A stretch of DNA of 12,267 nucleotides from assembly GCA_011051925.1 (NCBI GenBank), contig DRKE01000288.1:1-12267 (forward strand), written 5' to 3'. Under the pieces are notes generated by a model that saw only the letters and a program-made list of their open reading frames with translations, had not been told where the DNA came from and did no database searches. The stretch comes from Deltaproteobacteria bacterium (GTDB lineage: Bacteria; Myxococcota_A; UBA9160; UBA4427). A program made the position numbers and the translations under genes. Positions 1-7,707 of this stretch are shown piece by piece (position 1 is the stretch's first letter; each line of letters begins with the position of its first letter).

Positions 1-1918
1 CGGGTTTCCCGGCTCGCTTCACGTCGCGATGCATCCTGGGCGGCTTGTCGAGAATGATGGCCAGCGGGACATCGATCGGCGTCGAGACCTCGTCCGGCCG
101 CTCCCGCCCGGTTGCCCTGTCGCTCGGGAATCGAGCATCCTCGACGACCAGACGTCGCTCCGCCGTGACTTCGCCGACCACGGCGAAAGGGCAGCGCTCG
201 CGTTCGCAGATGGCTTCGAACGCGTCCAGACGTTCCTCGGGGACCGTCAGCACATAACGTTCCTGGGCCTCGTTGCACCAGATTTCGAGCGGGCTCATCC
301 CCGGTTCATCGTTCGGGATCCTGCGCAGGTCGATCCGGCCTCCCCGCTCGCTCTGGTCGAGGATCTCGGGAATGGCATTCGAGAGGCCGCCGGCACCGAC
401 GTCGTGGATCGAAAGGATCGGATTGGCGTCGCCCAGGGCAGCGCAGCGATCGATCACCTCCTGGCAGCGACGTTCGATCTCGGGGTTGCCGCGCTGGACC
501 GAGGCGAAGTCGAGATCCTCGTGGCTGGTTCCCGTCGCCATCGACGAGGCCGCGCCTCCCCCGAGGCCGATCAGCATGGCGGGCCCGCCGAGTACGATCA
601 CCCGCGCGCCGACCGGCGCCGCCTGCTTCTCGACGTGCATCGGACGGACGTTGCCGAGGCCGCCCGCCAACATGATCGGTTTGTGATAGCCGCGGATCTC
701 GGGGCCCGCCGGGCCCTGGATCTCCTGGCAGTAGGTCCGGAAATACCCCGCGAGGTTCGGTCGGCCGAATTCGTTGTTGAAGGCGGCGCCGCCGATGGGC
801 CCTTCGAGCATGATATCGAGGGCCGAGACGATGCGAGAAGGGCGTCCGGGGTCGAGCTCCCAGGGCTGACGTGCGTCGGGGATCAGCAGATCGGAGACGG
901 AGAATCCCGTGAGTCCCGCCTTGGGCTTTCCACCCCGGCCGGTGGCACCCTCGTCACGGATCTCGCCACCGGACCCCGTGGCGGCACCGGGAAAGGGAGA
1001 GATCGCGGTGGGATGGTTGTGCGTCTCGACCTTCATCAGGATCGGAGCGGGTTCGTCGATCCGTTCGTAGCGACGGCTCCCGGGAGAGACCTGGAAACGG
1101 CCGCCATCGCTCCCGGCGATCACGGCGGCATTGTCCGCGTACGCCGACAGGACGCCATCGGGTGATCTCCGGGTCGTGTTGCGGATCATCTCGAAGAGGG
1201 ACGTCTCCTTCGCTTCGCCGTCGATCGTCCAATCCGCGTTGAAGATCTTGTGCCGGCAATGTTCGGAATTCGCCTGGGCGAACATCATCAGCTCGACGTC
1301 GCTCGGATTGCGTCCGAGCGCCCGGAAGCTGCTCACGAGATAGTCGATTTCGTCCTCGGCCAGGGCCAGACCGAGTTCCCGGTCGGCCTCGCGGAGGGCC
1401 TCTCGTCCCCGACCGAGCGCGTCGATGCGGCGAAAGGGCACCGGCGACGCATGTTCGAAGAGCGCGGCCGCGGCGTCGAGATCGACGAGGAGGCTTTCGG
1501 TCATCCGGTCGTGGATTTCGGGTGCGAAGGCCAGGGCCTCCTGGATGTCCGTCAATCCGAAGAATCGATAGACCCTTCCCCGCTCGAGGCGCCGGATCAC
1601 GTCGAGCCCGCAGCGATGCGCGATGTCCGTCGCCTTCGAAGACCAGGGCGAGATCGTTCCGAATCGCGGGATCGCGAAGAGCTCGCGCGGTTCGCCGGTC
1701 TGCCGGCTTCCGGGCGCCGAGAGCGCGTGGTCGCCGTCTTCGTCGATCAGGGCGGCGAGTCGCTCCATTTCCTCCGGATCGGGTTCGCGTTCCGCGTCGA
1801 CGAGGATGACGAACTCGCTTTCGACCGCTTCCAACGAAGGCCTGATGGATCGCAGCTTTTCGAGCAAACGCTGTCGCCGCGCATCGGAATGGGCGGGTGC
1901 GCCACGCAAGGAGAACAT
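1..1918 (-). CDS. purL: Phosphoribosylformylglycinamidine synthase, large single-chain type (N-terminal 639 residues; 3' end beyond the left edge)
   Basis: PurL makes FGAM from FGAR, glutamine and ATP, the fourth step of cytosolic purine synthesis. Reading the minus strand from the ATG at 1918 gives an open frame to the window edge that follows E. coli PurL almost throughout. Landmarks are a PurS-like N-terminal part with GTISPWSSKATDIAH, the linker with AEDEIDYL and AQANSEHCRHKIFNADW, then the first ATP-binding half with KVETHNHPTAISPFPGAATG from about residue 296, GYHKPIMLAGGLGNV, GGGAASSMATGTS and DVGAGGLSNAIPE. Residue numbering runs nearly parallel to E. coli. The second synthetase half and the glutaminase domain with its catalytic Cys must lie beyond position 1. 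The start is well fixed: an in-frame TAG lies at 1949-1951, no other ATG follows it before 1918, and a GAGG sits five bases upstream. The family is seen directly; completeness of the gene cannot be judged here. Confidence 0.97.
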   Translation of the reverse strand, partial: MFSLRGAPAHSDARRQRLLEKLRSIRPSLEAVESEFVILVDAEREPDPEEMERLAALIDEDGDHALSAPGSRQTGEPRELFAIPRFGTISPWSSKATDIAHRCGLDVIRRLERGRVYRFFGLTDIQEALAFAPEIHDRMTESLLVDLDAAAALFEHASPVPFRRIDALGRGREALREADRELGLALAEDEIDYLVSSFRALGRNPSDVELMMFAQANSEHCRHKIFNADWTIDGEAKETSLFEMIRNTTRRSPDGVLSAYADNAAVIAGSDGGRFQVSPGSRRYERIDEPAPILMKVETHNHPTAISPFPGAATGSGGEIRDEGATGRGGKPKAGLTGFSVSDLLIPDARQPWELDPGRPSRIVSALDIMLEGPIGGAAFNNEFGRPNLAGYFRTYCQEIQGPAGPEIRGYHKPIMLAGGLGNVRPMHVEKQAAPVGARVIVLGGPAMLIGLGGGAASSMATGTSHEDLDFASVQRGNPEIERRCQEVIDRCAALGDANPILSIHDVGAGGLSNAIPEILDQSERGGRIDLRRIPNDEPGMSPLEIWCNEAQERYVLTVPEERLDAFEAICERERCPFAVVGEVTAERRLVVEDARFPSDRATGRERPDEVSTPIDVPLAIILDKPPRMHRDVKRAGKP

Positions 1919-2108
1919 CGAGGCCTCGGGACGGCCGAAGCCGTCGAGCTATGCCGTGTGCCCATGAAGGGGATCGGGGGATCCGGCTGGCTCGAAGGGC
2001 GGAAACCGACGAAGGTCCGGATGGGGAGACATGCGGACGGATTCGACCGGAAAGGCCCGAACGAGTACAGCGCGGGTCTGGACAGCACGGTCGGTCTGGA
2101 ACGACGGG

Positions 2109-2114
2109 ATTCTA
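2109..2114 (-). promoter_or_regulatory. Possible -10 element (TAGAAT) upstream of purL
   Basis: On the minus strand TAGAAT matches the sigma-70 -10 consensus at five of six positions, in the 284-base gap between flagellin and purL. No good -35 hexamer stands 16-18 bases upstream. If used, it would give purL a leader of roughly 185 bases. I see no recognisable riboswitch in that leader. This is a weak, consensus-only call. Confidence 0.25.
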
Positions 2115-2185
2115 CGGCTTGTGGGGCAGCGGGGCCAGCGATGGGCGTGGGTCGGGCCCGCGCCTGGATGGGGATCCCCGCCGTC

Positions 2186-2200
2186 CTGCGCTCGGCGCAG
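2186..2200 (-). terminator. GC-rich hairpin just after the flagellin stop codon
   Basis: CTGCGC and GCGCAG form a perfect 6-bp stem around a 3-base loop, two bases after the flagellin TAG. No T-run follows on the minus strand, so this is not a classical intrinsic terminator. It may mark the 3' end of the transcript or stabilise it. Confidence 0.35.
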
Positions 2201-2202
2201 GT

Positions 2203-3021
2203 CTATTCCAACAGGCGGAGAACGAGCCGGAGGTCCTGATTGGCCTGTCCCAGTACCGCCAGGGAGGATTCCTGGACGATCTGGGCCTTCGCGAGGCGGG
2301 CGCTCTCCAGGGCGAAATCCGTGTCACGGATCCGGGAGTCGGCGGCCGCCGTGGCTTCGATCTGGATCCCGAGGAGTCGCGATCGGGATTCGAGGCGGTT
2401 CTCCGAGATCCCGAACCGGGCGGCCAGGGCGCTCACGTTCGCGATGGCCGAATCGATCGACGAAAGCCCGCTCGCGGCCGCGCCCGAAGTCGCGATGTCG
2501 AGACCCCCGACGCCGATCGCAGCCGCCTGGGCATCGACCCCGGAAACCGTGATCGTGTCCCCCGCTTCGGTGCCCACGGCGAGCTCCACCTGGAGGGTCG
2601 CGTCGGCGAGGGGATTGAAGCCGTTGAAGCTCGTCGTATTGGCGATCGCGTCGATATCCGAAAGGATCGATTGGAATTGACTGTCGAGCTGTGCCCGGGT
2701 CTGGCCGCCGAGGGCTCCGGAAGAGGATTGGACAGCCAGGGCGCGCGCATCCGAAAGGAGACTGGAAATCTCGCTGAGACCACCCTGGGCGACCTGGGCC
2801 AGCGAGATGCCATCCTGGGTATTCAGTTGGGCACGACCCAGGCTGGCGATGTCGGCCCGGAATCGTTCCGAGAGCGCCAGGCCGGCGGGATCATCGGCTG
2901 CGCGATTGATCCGGAAGCCCGAAGCGAGTCGGGCGCTCGAGCGGGCGATCGCGCTTTCGGCCCGCCGGAGCGAACGGATGGCGCCCAGGGAGATTCCGTT
3001 GGAACCGATACGAATGGACAT
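2203..3021 (-). CDS. fliC: Flagellin, compact form (272 aa)
   Basis: Filament subunit, exported through the flagellar type III apparatus and polymerised outside the cell. The N-terminal D0/D1 signature is clear: ARLASGFRINRAADDPAGLA at about 30-49, then NTQDGISLAQVAQGGLSEIS and ARALAVQS by 99. The C-terminal D1/D0 signature is also clear: residues 229-251 around SRIRDTDFALESARLAKAQI, then VLGQANQ and a final VLRLLE. The region between, roughly 140-185, is short, so the variable D2/D3 outer domains are almost absent; typical enterobacterial flagellins approach 500 residues. The ATG at 3021 is chosen because flagellins begin this way (MSIRIGSNGISL) and AAGGGG lies 6 bases upstream. The frame stays open 45 codons further upstream, but that stretch does not look like flagellin. 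The gene stands alone: no cap, chaperone, hook or export gene is next to it, so assembly genes must be elsewhere. Confidence 0.94.
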   Translation of the reverse strand: MSIRIGSNGISLGAIRSLRRAESAIARSSARLASGFRINRAADDPAGLALSERFRADIASLGRAQLNTQDGISLAQVAQGGLSEISSLLSDARALAVQSSSGALGGQTRAQLDSQFQSILSDIDAIANTTSFNGFNPLADATLQVELAVGTEAGDTITVSGVDAQAAAIGVGGLDIATSGAAASGLSSIDSAIANVSALAARFGISENRLESRSRLLGIQIEATAAADSRIRDTDFALESARLAKAQIVQESSLAVLGQANQDLRLVLRLLE

Positions 3022-3047
3022 GTCTGGCCCCTTCTTCGAGCCAACGC

Positions 3048-3063
3048 AGCCATGTCCCTCCCA
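3048..3063 (-). promoter_or_regulatory. Weak sigma-54-like promoter before flagellin
   Basis: On the minus strand TGGGAGGGACATGGCT has the GG and GC dinucleotides exactly ten bases apart, as sigma-54 -24/-12 promoters require, and ends in T as in the TTGCW box. Other consensus positions mismatch (TGGG for TGGC, TGGC for TTGC). A start about 12 bases downstream would leave a leader of about 16 bases, just enough for the ribosome site. Flagellin genes are often read by sigma-54 or sigma-28. No convincing sigma-28 box was seen. The match could be chance. Confidence 0.25.
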
Positions 3064-3122
3064 GGGTCTGCGCGGTGGATGTCGGGCGATGCTTCGATCG
3101 CTCGAGAATGATTCGGCTTTCA

Positions 3123-3158
3123 GATTGAAACGGTGAAGGGAAAATCCCCGTTTCAATC
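3123..3158. repeat. Perfect 11-bp inverted repeat between the carboxylase and flagellin genes
   Basis: GATTGAAACGG at 3123-3133 is repeated in inverse as CCGTTTCAATC at 3148-3158, with a 14-base spacer. Neither arm is followed by a T-run. It lies 102 bases past the stop of the biotin carboxylase gene and 102 bases upstream of the flagellin start. It could therefore be an RNA hairpin closing the carboxylase transcript or a two-arm operator for flagellin. It is more AT-rich than its surroundings. The role is unknown. Confidence 0.5.
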
Positions 3159-3260
3159 CGAAATGCCGGTTTCCATCGAGAAGCGGAGCGGCAATCCGTG
3201 CGCAGGCCGCAGGGGCGCGCGTGACGACGGTCCGGGCGAGCGGATGATGGGAAGTCGGGA

Positions 3261-6014
3261 TCAGGCGCCGAGTGCCGAAAGCGTGACGCGTTCGCGTCGG
3301 GCGAGGATATCCGCTTCCGATTCCTCCACGACGACCTCGTCCGGTTCGATCTCGAAGATCACCTGACCGGCATGGACCACGGAACCGTCGGAGTCGTGCA
3401 TCAGGTTCTTCTTGATCCTGCCCGCGAAGGGAGCGAGGACCTTGTTGAACATCTTCATGACTTCGATGATGAAGAGGGGCTGGCCCGCTTCGAAGTGGTC
3501 GCCTTCATCGACGAGCAGGGGAAGGTGGGGCGCCTCTCGGGCATAGAAGGTGCCGCCCGACGGCGTCACGATCTCGTGGGCGCTGGCCCTGGGTGGGGGA
3601 GCGAGACTGCGGCGAAGCTCGGCGGCCCGATCGGCGTCGAGGAAGGTCTCGGGGAAGACCGGCTCGAGGTCATCGTTCACGTGGATCTCGAGGAACTCCG
3701 ACAGGATGCCCAGGCGCGGAATCATCGCGAGAAGGGGGGCGCCGACCTGGAAGCCGCGATGACTGGCCTGGCATGCGGCCCAGAGGTCCGCGTCGTCTCC
3801 CACGAGCGCAGGCTCGGGCTGGTCGCTCTCGAGCCGGGCCGACAGTGCCGGCCAGTCCTGCGTGCCGAGGGCGTCCGCGACCGCCTCATAGAACCCGAGC
3901 GCCTCGCGAAGCAGATCCGCATCGTGTTCCCAGATCATCTCCGATGCAGGCTTGCCGGGAATCGTGTCCATGTTCAGGTAGTGGTAGAGCTCCTGCAGCA
4001 GCACGATCGGATTCCGGGTGAACGAGACCTGCTTGCCGTTTCGCGTCCACATGCGGCCGTCGTGCAGACCGAGGAAGCCCGCCAACGAGTGCGGGTCCCG
4101 GAAGAGCCGTTCCAGGGGTCGGAGAAGCAGGGTCTCCTGGGCGGCCAGGGCCTTTCGGGCCGACGCGCCGGGGACCCTCTGCATGAGGTGGCGAGCCGCG
4201 ATCTCGAGATCGACGTCCCGCGAAAGGATCCCCAGGGCACCCACGGCCGCGAGATAGGGCGTCATGAAACGCGTGTTGGGTTTCATCATCGGCTCGATGC
4301 CGAGGGTCCAGTTCACGAGTCCGTAGTGGATCGGGACGCTGGTCTCGAGATTCTCTCCGCGGAGCTCCATCCGACGCAGGATCTCTGAGAGGCGTTCGAG
4401 GTTGTCTCGTCGGCTCGTGCCGTCGCAGAGGACGAGGGCGATGTTCGAGTCGTAGGCGCCGGCGAGGTTGTAGTAGGGGAAGGAGCCCGTATCGGGATTC
4501 CGGGTTCCGATTCCCTGGTCGTCGCGATGCTCGAAGGGGAGGGGCTCCGACCAGCCCCGGATGACGCCGCCCGCATGGGGCTGGAGAGCCGCGTTGACGG
4601 CGTTCACCCGGACCTCGGCGGCCGAGACGGCGCGCAGGATGCGTTCGGGCTTCGGCAGACGCGGGCCGTGCTTCCGGAGCAATACCATCGCTTCGATCAG
4701 TCGCTCGACTTCGAAGAAATCCCCGGGATCGTCGGGATTCGTGAAGCGCATCTTGTAGACGAGCTCGGTCACGCCGTGTTCGACCTGGATGCGGGTATTC
4801 ATCTCCATGAAGAAGTGATCAAAACCCTCGACGATGCACTCGAAGGTCGAGACGGAATCGAGGCCGACGCCCACGCCGAAGCGTTGGCCGTCGCGTTCCA
4901 TGGCCGCCAACGTCTCACGTTCCTTCAGCAGGTTCTCGCGGTGGGCTGGATTCTCCGTTTCCCCGGCCGCGACGGAAAGCAGTTCGTCGGTCAGCGAGAA
5001 CTCGAGCTGTTTCTGCTCGAACATCTGGATCGAACAATCCCGCCCGCCCAGGCTGATCGACCATTCCCCGTTTCCCACCAGTTGGATCTCGTTGTGGCGG
5101 GTGGTCTCGAGGTTCAGTTCGATCAGGAAATTGCGGTTCGTACCCGGCTCGAGGACCTTCTGCTCGGCCAGGATGTCCATGACCGCCGCGGCCGTTTCGG
5201 AGACGTCGCTCACGACGCGCTGGCCCTTGCCTCCTCCTCCGCCGATGCATTTGTAGCGGATGCGTTTTCCCGGGTACTGCTGCCAGATCTCCCGGGACAC
5301 GCGCTCGGCGGCCTTCTGGAGTTCTTCGATCGTGACGAGCTCGACCGACTTCGCGTAGCCGGCGAGCAGCAGCCGTTCAGCATTCTCTTCGAGGTCGAGA
5401 TCCGGGTCCCATTCGAAATCCAACTTGTGTTCCCGGGCGAGGGCACGCAGAGCCGCCTCGTTGCCGGCGCGTTCGACGAGGGCGAGGGCCGAGACGTTGT
5501 CGACGCCGGGAACGACGGCGTTGCCGAGAGAGCGCGCGAGCTTCTTGGCTTCGTCCTTGGCGCCGGCCCGGCGGATGACCGAAGAGGAGGGGCCGATGAA
5601 ATCGACGCTCGAGGCTTCGATCGCTTCGATGAAGTCCGCGTCTTCGGCCATGAAGCCATAGCCGGCGAAGATGTGGGTGTAGCCGTTGCGCTCCGCGATA
5701 TCGATGATCTCGGCAATTCGCTCGAGCTTTTCCTCCTGGCCCGTTCCCATGTAGTCGATCACCCGGTGGACGTTGTTCGGGAATTCCAGGTCGCGTAGTT
5801 CCGGCGCGTAGCAGCGCGGATAGACCACCGAGTCCTTTTCGGAGAGGAGCATGCCCCACTCCCGGATGCCGATCTCCCGGAAGACGTCGAAGGCCTCCTT
5901 GCGGACCGGACCACGGCAGACGACGAGGCATTTCACGTCGCTGACGTCGAAGCTGCGAATCCATTCGGAGTCGGCCTCGTGGGCCCGGATCTTCTCGCCA
6001 TCGCGGTTCAGCAT
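3261..6014 (-). CDS. Acyl-CoA carboxylase biotin carboxylase / biotin carrier fusion subunit (917 aa, atypical)
   Basis: Carboxylates its own biotin using ATP and bicarbonate and hands the carboxyl group to the carboxyltransferase encoded just upstream. Order from the ATG at 6014: biotin carboxylase N-domain (about 25-150, with FAGYGFMAEDADF and IGPSSSVIRRAGAKDEAKK), ATP-grasp with GGGGGKG at 258-264, GGRDCSIQ and K335, MEMNTRIQVEH at 403-413 and a likely catalytic Arg near 497. Then come about 250 residues (570-815) that I cannot assign, and a C-terminal biotinyl domain (about 820-892) with EVMKM, biotin on K854. Key catalytic residues of the family look present. Oddities are a roughly 55-residue insertion between VPGV and the glycine loop, VEHG for the usual VEHP, and the long middle region. 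At 917 residues it exceeds PccA-type subunits (about 660-730) and AccC (about 450). An alternative ATG at 6044 would overlap the upstream gene by 26 bases. The 6014 start leaves four bases after the upstream stop, which suggests translational coupling. The substrate cannot be named. Confidence 0.93.
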   Translation of the reverse strand: MLNRDGEKIRAHEADSEWIRSFDVSDVKCLVVCRGPVRKEAFDVFREIGIREWGMLLSEKDSVVYPRCYAPELRDLEFPNNVHRVIDYMGTGQEEKLERIAEIIDIAERNGYTHIFAGYGFMAEDADFIEAIEASSVDFIGPSSSVIRRAGAKDEAKKLARSLGNAVVPGVDNVSALALVERAGNEAALRALAREHKLDFEWDPDLDLEENAERLLLAGYAKSVELVTIEELQKAAERVSREIWQQYPGKRIRYKCIGGGGGKGQRVVSDVSETAAAVMDILAEQKVLEPGTNRNFLIELNLETTRHNEIQLVGNGEWSISLGGRDCSIQMFEQKQLEFSLTDELLSVAAGETENPAHRENLLKERETLAAMERDGQRFGVGVGLDSVSTFECIVEGFDHFFMEMNTRIQVEHGVTELVYKMRFTNPDDPGDFFEVERLIEAMVLLRKHGPRLPKPERILRAVSAAEVRVNAVNAALQPHAGGVIRGWSEPLPFEHRDDQGIGTRNPDTGSFPYYNLAGAYDSNIALVLCDGTSRRDNLERLSEILRRMELRGENLETSVPIHYGLVNWTLGIEPMMKPNTRFMTPYLAAVGALGILSRDVDLEIAARHLMQRVPGASARKALAAQETLLLRPLERLFRDPHSLAGFLGLHDGRMWTRNGKQVSFTRNPIVLLQELYHYLNMDTIPGKPASEMIWEHDADLLREALGFYEAVADALGTQDWPALSARLESDQPEPALVGDDADLWAACQASHRGFQVGAPLLAMIPRLGILSEFLEIHVNDDLEPVFPETFLDADRAAELRRSLAPPPRASAHEIVTPSGGTFYAREAPHLPLLVDEGDHFEAGQPLFIIEVMKMFNKVLAPFAGRIKKNLMHDSDGSVVHAGQVIFEIEPDEVVVEESEADILARRERVTLSALGA

Positions 6015-6018
6015 GGGT

Positions 6019-7707
6019 CTACTCGTGCTCCCGCTGGGGACCACCCATCGGTCCCGGTTGATATTTGCGCATCAGGAAATCGAGATTGCGCGCGAGGATA
6101 CGACGGCTCTCGCCGGGCATCACGAGTCGACTCACACTGCCCAGGGAAAGGGCTTCCTTGGGATTCATCAGCTGTTCTTCGTAGCGCGCCGTCAGACCTG
6201 CCAGGGCCTCGTCGCGTTCACGATCGGCTTCTTCGCGACTCGCGCCGCTGGCGAGGGCCTGCGCGTGCTTCCGGGTGATGGCCCGCATCTCGTCCTTGAA
6301 CACGAAGTCCTTGCCGGCGGCGCCCATGACGGCGACCCGCGCCATCGGCATCGCGAAGACGAGGTCGGCTCCCACGAAATGGGAGTTGTAGGCGGCGTAG
6401 GCGCCTCCGAAGGCGTTGCGGATGATCATCGTCATGCGCGGCGTCCGGACGTCGATGATCGCGTCGAGCAGCTTCCGGCCCGCCTGGATGATGCCGCGTC
6501 GTTCCTGGTCGGTTCCGGGCAGGAATCCGGTCGTGTCCTCGATGAAGATCAGCGGAATGTTGTAGATGTTGCAGAAGCGGATGAAGCGGGTGGCCTTGAG
6601 GGCCGCTCCGATGTCGATCTGGCCCGAGGAGACCGCGGAATTGTTCGCGACGAAGCCGGTCACCCAGCCGCCGAGGCGACCGAAGGCGGTCACCATGTTG
6701 CGCGCGCGTTGGGGCTGCAACTCGAAGAATTCGCCGTGGTCGCAGACCTGCTGGAGATAGAGCGTGATGTCCATCGGGGCGTTCATGCCGGCTGGCGAAT
6801 CGAAGGTGCGCCGGAAGAGCCGGTGTTCGTCCTCCGTGTAGCGGTCGGCCGGGTCGGAAGAGGCGTGGAAGGGCGCGATCGAGCGGTTGTTGTCGGGCAG
6901 GTACCCGAGCAGTCGGAGCGCCGTGCGGAGCGATCCGAGTTCGTCGTTGGTGACGAGATCGCAGACGCCGCTCTGGCCGTGCACGCCCGGGCCGCCGAGC
7001 TCCTCGGCGGTGACGTCCTCGCCGAGGACGCTCTTCACGACCCCGGGGCCCGTCAGGCCGATGAACGTGTCATCGCACTGGATCATGAACGAGCCCTGGC
7101 GGGGCAGGTAGGCGCCACCGCCGGCGTTGTAGCCGAACATCAGGCTGATCGAGGGAACGACGCCGCTGATCTTGCGCAGGGCCGTGAAGGCCTCGCTGTA
7201 TCCGTCGAGCCCGCCGACGCCGGCGGGCACGAATGCGCCCGCCGAATCGTTCATGCCGATCAGCGGGATGCCCTTCTCCCCGGCCATGTAGATCAGGCGA
7301 GCGAGCTTGGCTCCGTTGGTCGCGTCCATCGAACCGGCGCGGACGGTGAAGTCGTGTCCGTAGACGGCGACGTCCCGGCCGTCGATGTCGAGGATTCCCG
7401 TGACGATGGAGGCGCCGTCGAGCTCCGGTCCCCAGTTGCGCCACAGGATCATCGGTTCGCGATCCGTGAGGACCTTGATGCGCTCCCAGACCGTCATCCG
7501 ATGTTTGGCGTGCTGGGTCCGCACCCGGGCGGGTCCGCCCCCTCGCAGGGGGCGCTCGGAAAGCTCCTCGGCCATCGCGAGGGCCGCGTCGTAGGCCCCG
7601 GTCGGTCTCGTCGCCGAGGTGGGGTCCGGTACCAGGGTCGGGCGGGCCACCGGCGTGGCTTCGGGCGGGGAGAGGGGGTTCTCGAGAGCGTACTCGGGTT
7701 CGGCCAT
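6019..7707 (-). CDS. Acyl-CoA carboxylase carboxyltransferase subunit (PccB/AccD-like, 562 aa)
   Basis: Transfers carboxyl from carboxybiotin to an acyl-CoA; a crotonase-fold protein in two halves. The N-half shows NDSAGAFVPAGVGGLDGYSE (153-172), NAGGGAYLPRQGSFMIQ (194-210) and TGPGVVKSVLGEDVTAEELG (219-238). The C-half shows DIGAALKATRFIRFCNIYNI (365-384), GFLPGTDQERRGII (394-407), NAFGGAYAAYNSHFVGAD (431-448) and VAVMGAAG (458-465). These match propionyl-/acetyl-CoA carboxylase beta chains. The first motif departs from the usual DSGGARIQEG. The residue after GGAY, which sets acyl specificity in actinobacterial enzymes, is Ala438. The ATG at 7707 is preferred; the frame stays open upstream to 8184, but that stretch has no family resemblance. 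A GTG at 7716 (GTGAGAAAG before the ATG) is a possible alternative. It is the first gene of a two-gene unit with the biotin carboxylase/carrier fusion. The N-terminal 60 or so residues are proline-rich and probably a flexible extension. Substrate unknown. Confidence 0.95.
   Translation of the reverse strand: MAEPEYALENPLSPPEATPVARPTLVPDPTSATRPTGAYDAALAMAEELSERPLRGGGPARVRTQHAKHRMTVWERIKVLTDREPMILWRNWGPELDGASIVTGILDIDGRDVAVYGHDFTVRAGSMDATNGAKLARLIYMAGEKGIPLIGMNDSAGAFVPAGVGGLDGYSEAFTALRKISGVVPSISLMFGYNAGGGAYLPRQGSFMIQCDDTFIGLTGPGVVKSVLGEDVTAEELGGPGVHGQSGVCDLVTNDELGSLRTALRLLGYLPDNNRSIAPFHASSDPADRYTEDEHRLFRRTFDSPAGMNAPMDITLYLQQVCDHGEFFELQPQRARNMVTAFGRLGGWVTGFVANNSAVSSGQIDIGAALKATRFIRFCNIYNIPLIFIEDTTGFLPGTDQERRGIIQAGRKLLDAIIDVRTPRMTMIIRNAFGGAYAAYNSHFVGADLVFAMPMARVAVMGAAGKDFVFKDEMRAITRKHAQALASGASREEADRERDEALAGLTARYEEQLMNPKEALSLGSVSRLVMPGESRRILARNLDFLMRKYQPGPMGGPQREHE

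Noticed and set aside
29..1165. Plus-strand open frame of 378 codons at the left edge, and similar ones at 1250-2239 and 1897-3111
   Set aside because: They run antisense to purL and flagellin, whose minus-strand translations match known proteins over their whole length.
1919..2108. Purine riboswitch in the purL leader
   Set aside because: I could not find the conserved three-way junction core; only a small GTCCG/CGGAC pairing is visible.
3123..3158. GATTGAAAC-type ends resembling type I/III CRISPR repeats
   Set aside because: There is only one inverted pair with 14 bases between; no series of direct repeats with spacers and no cas gene is present.
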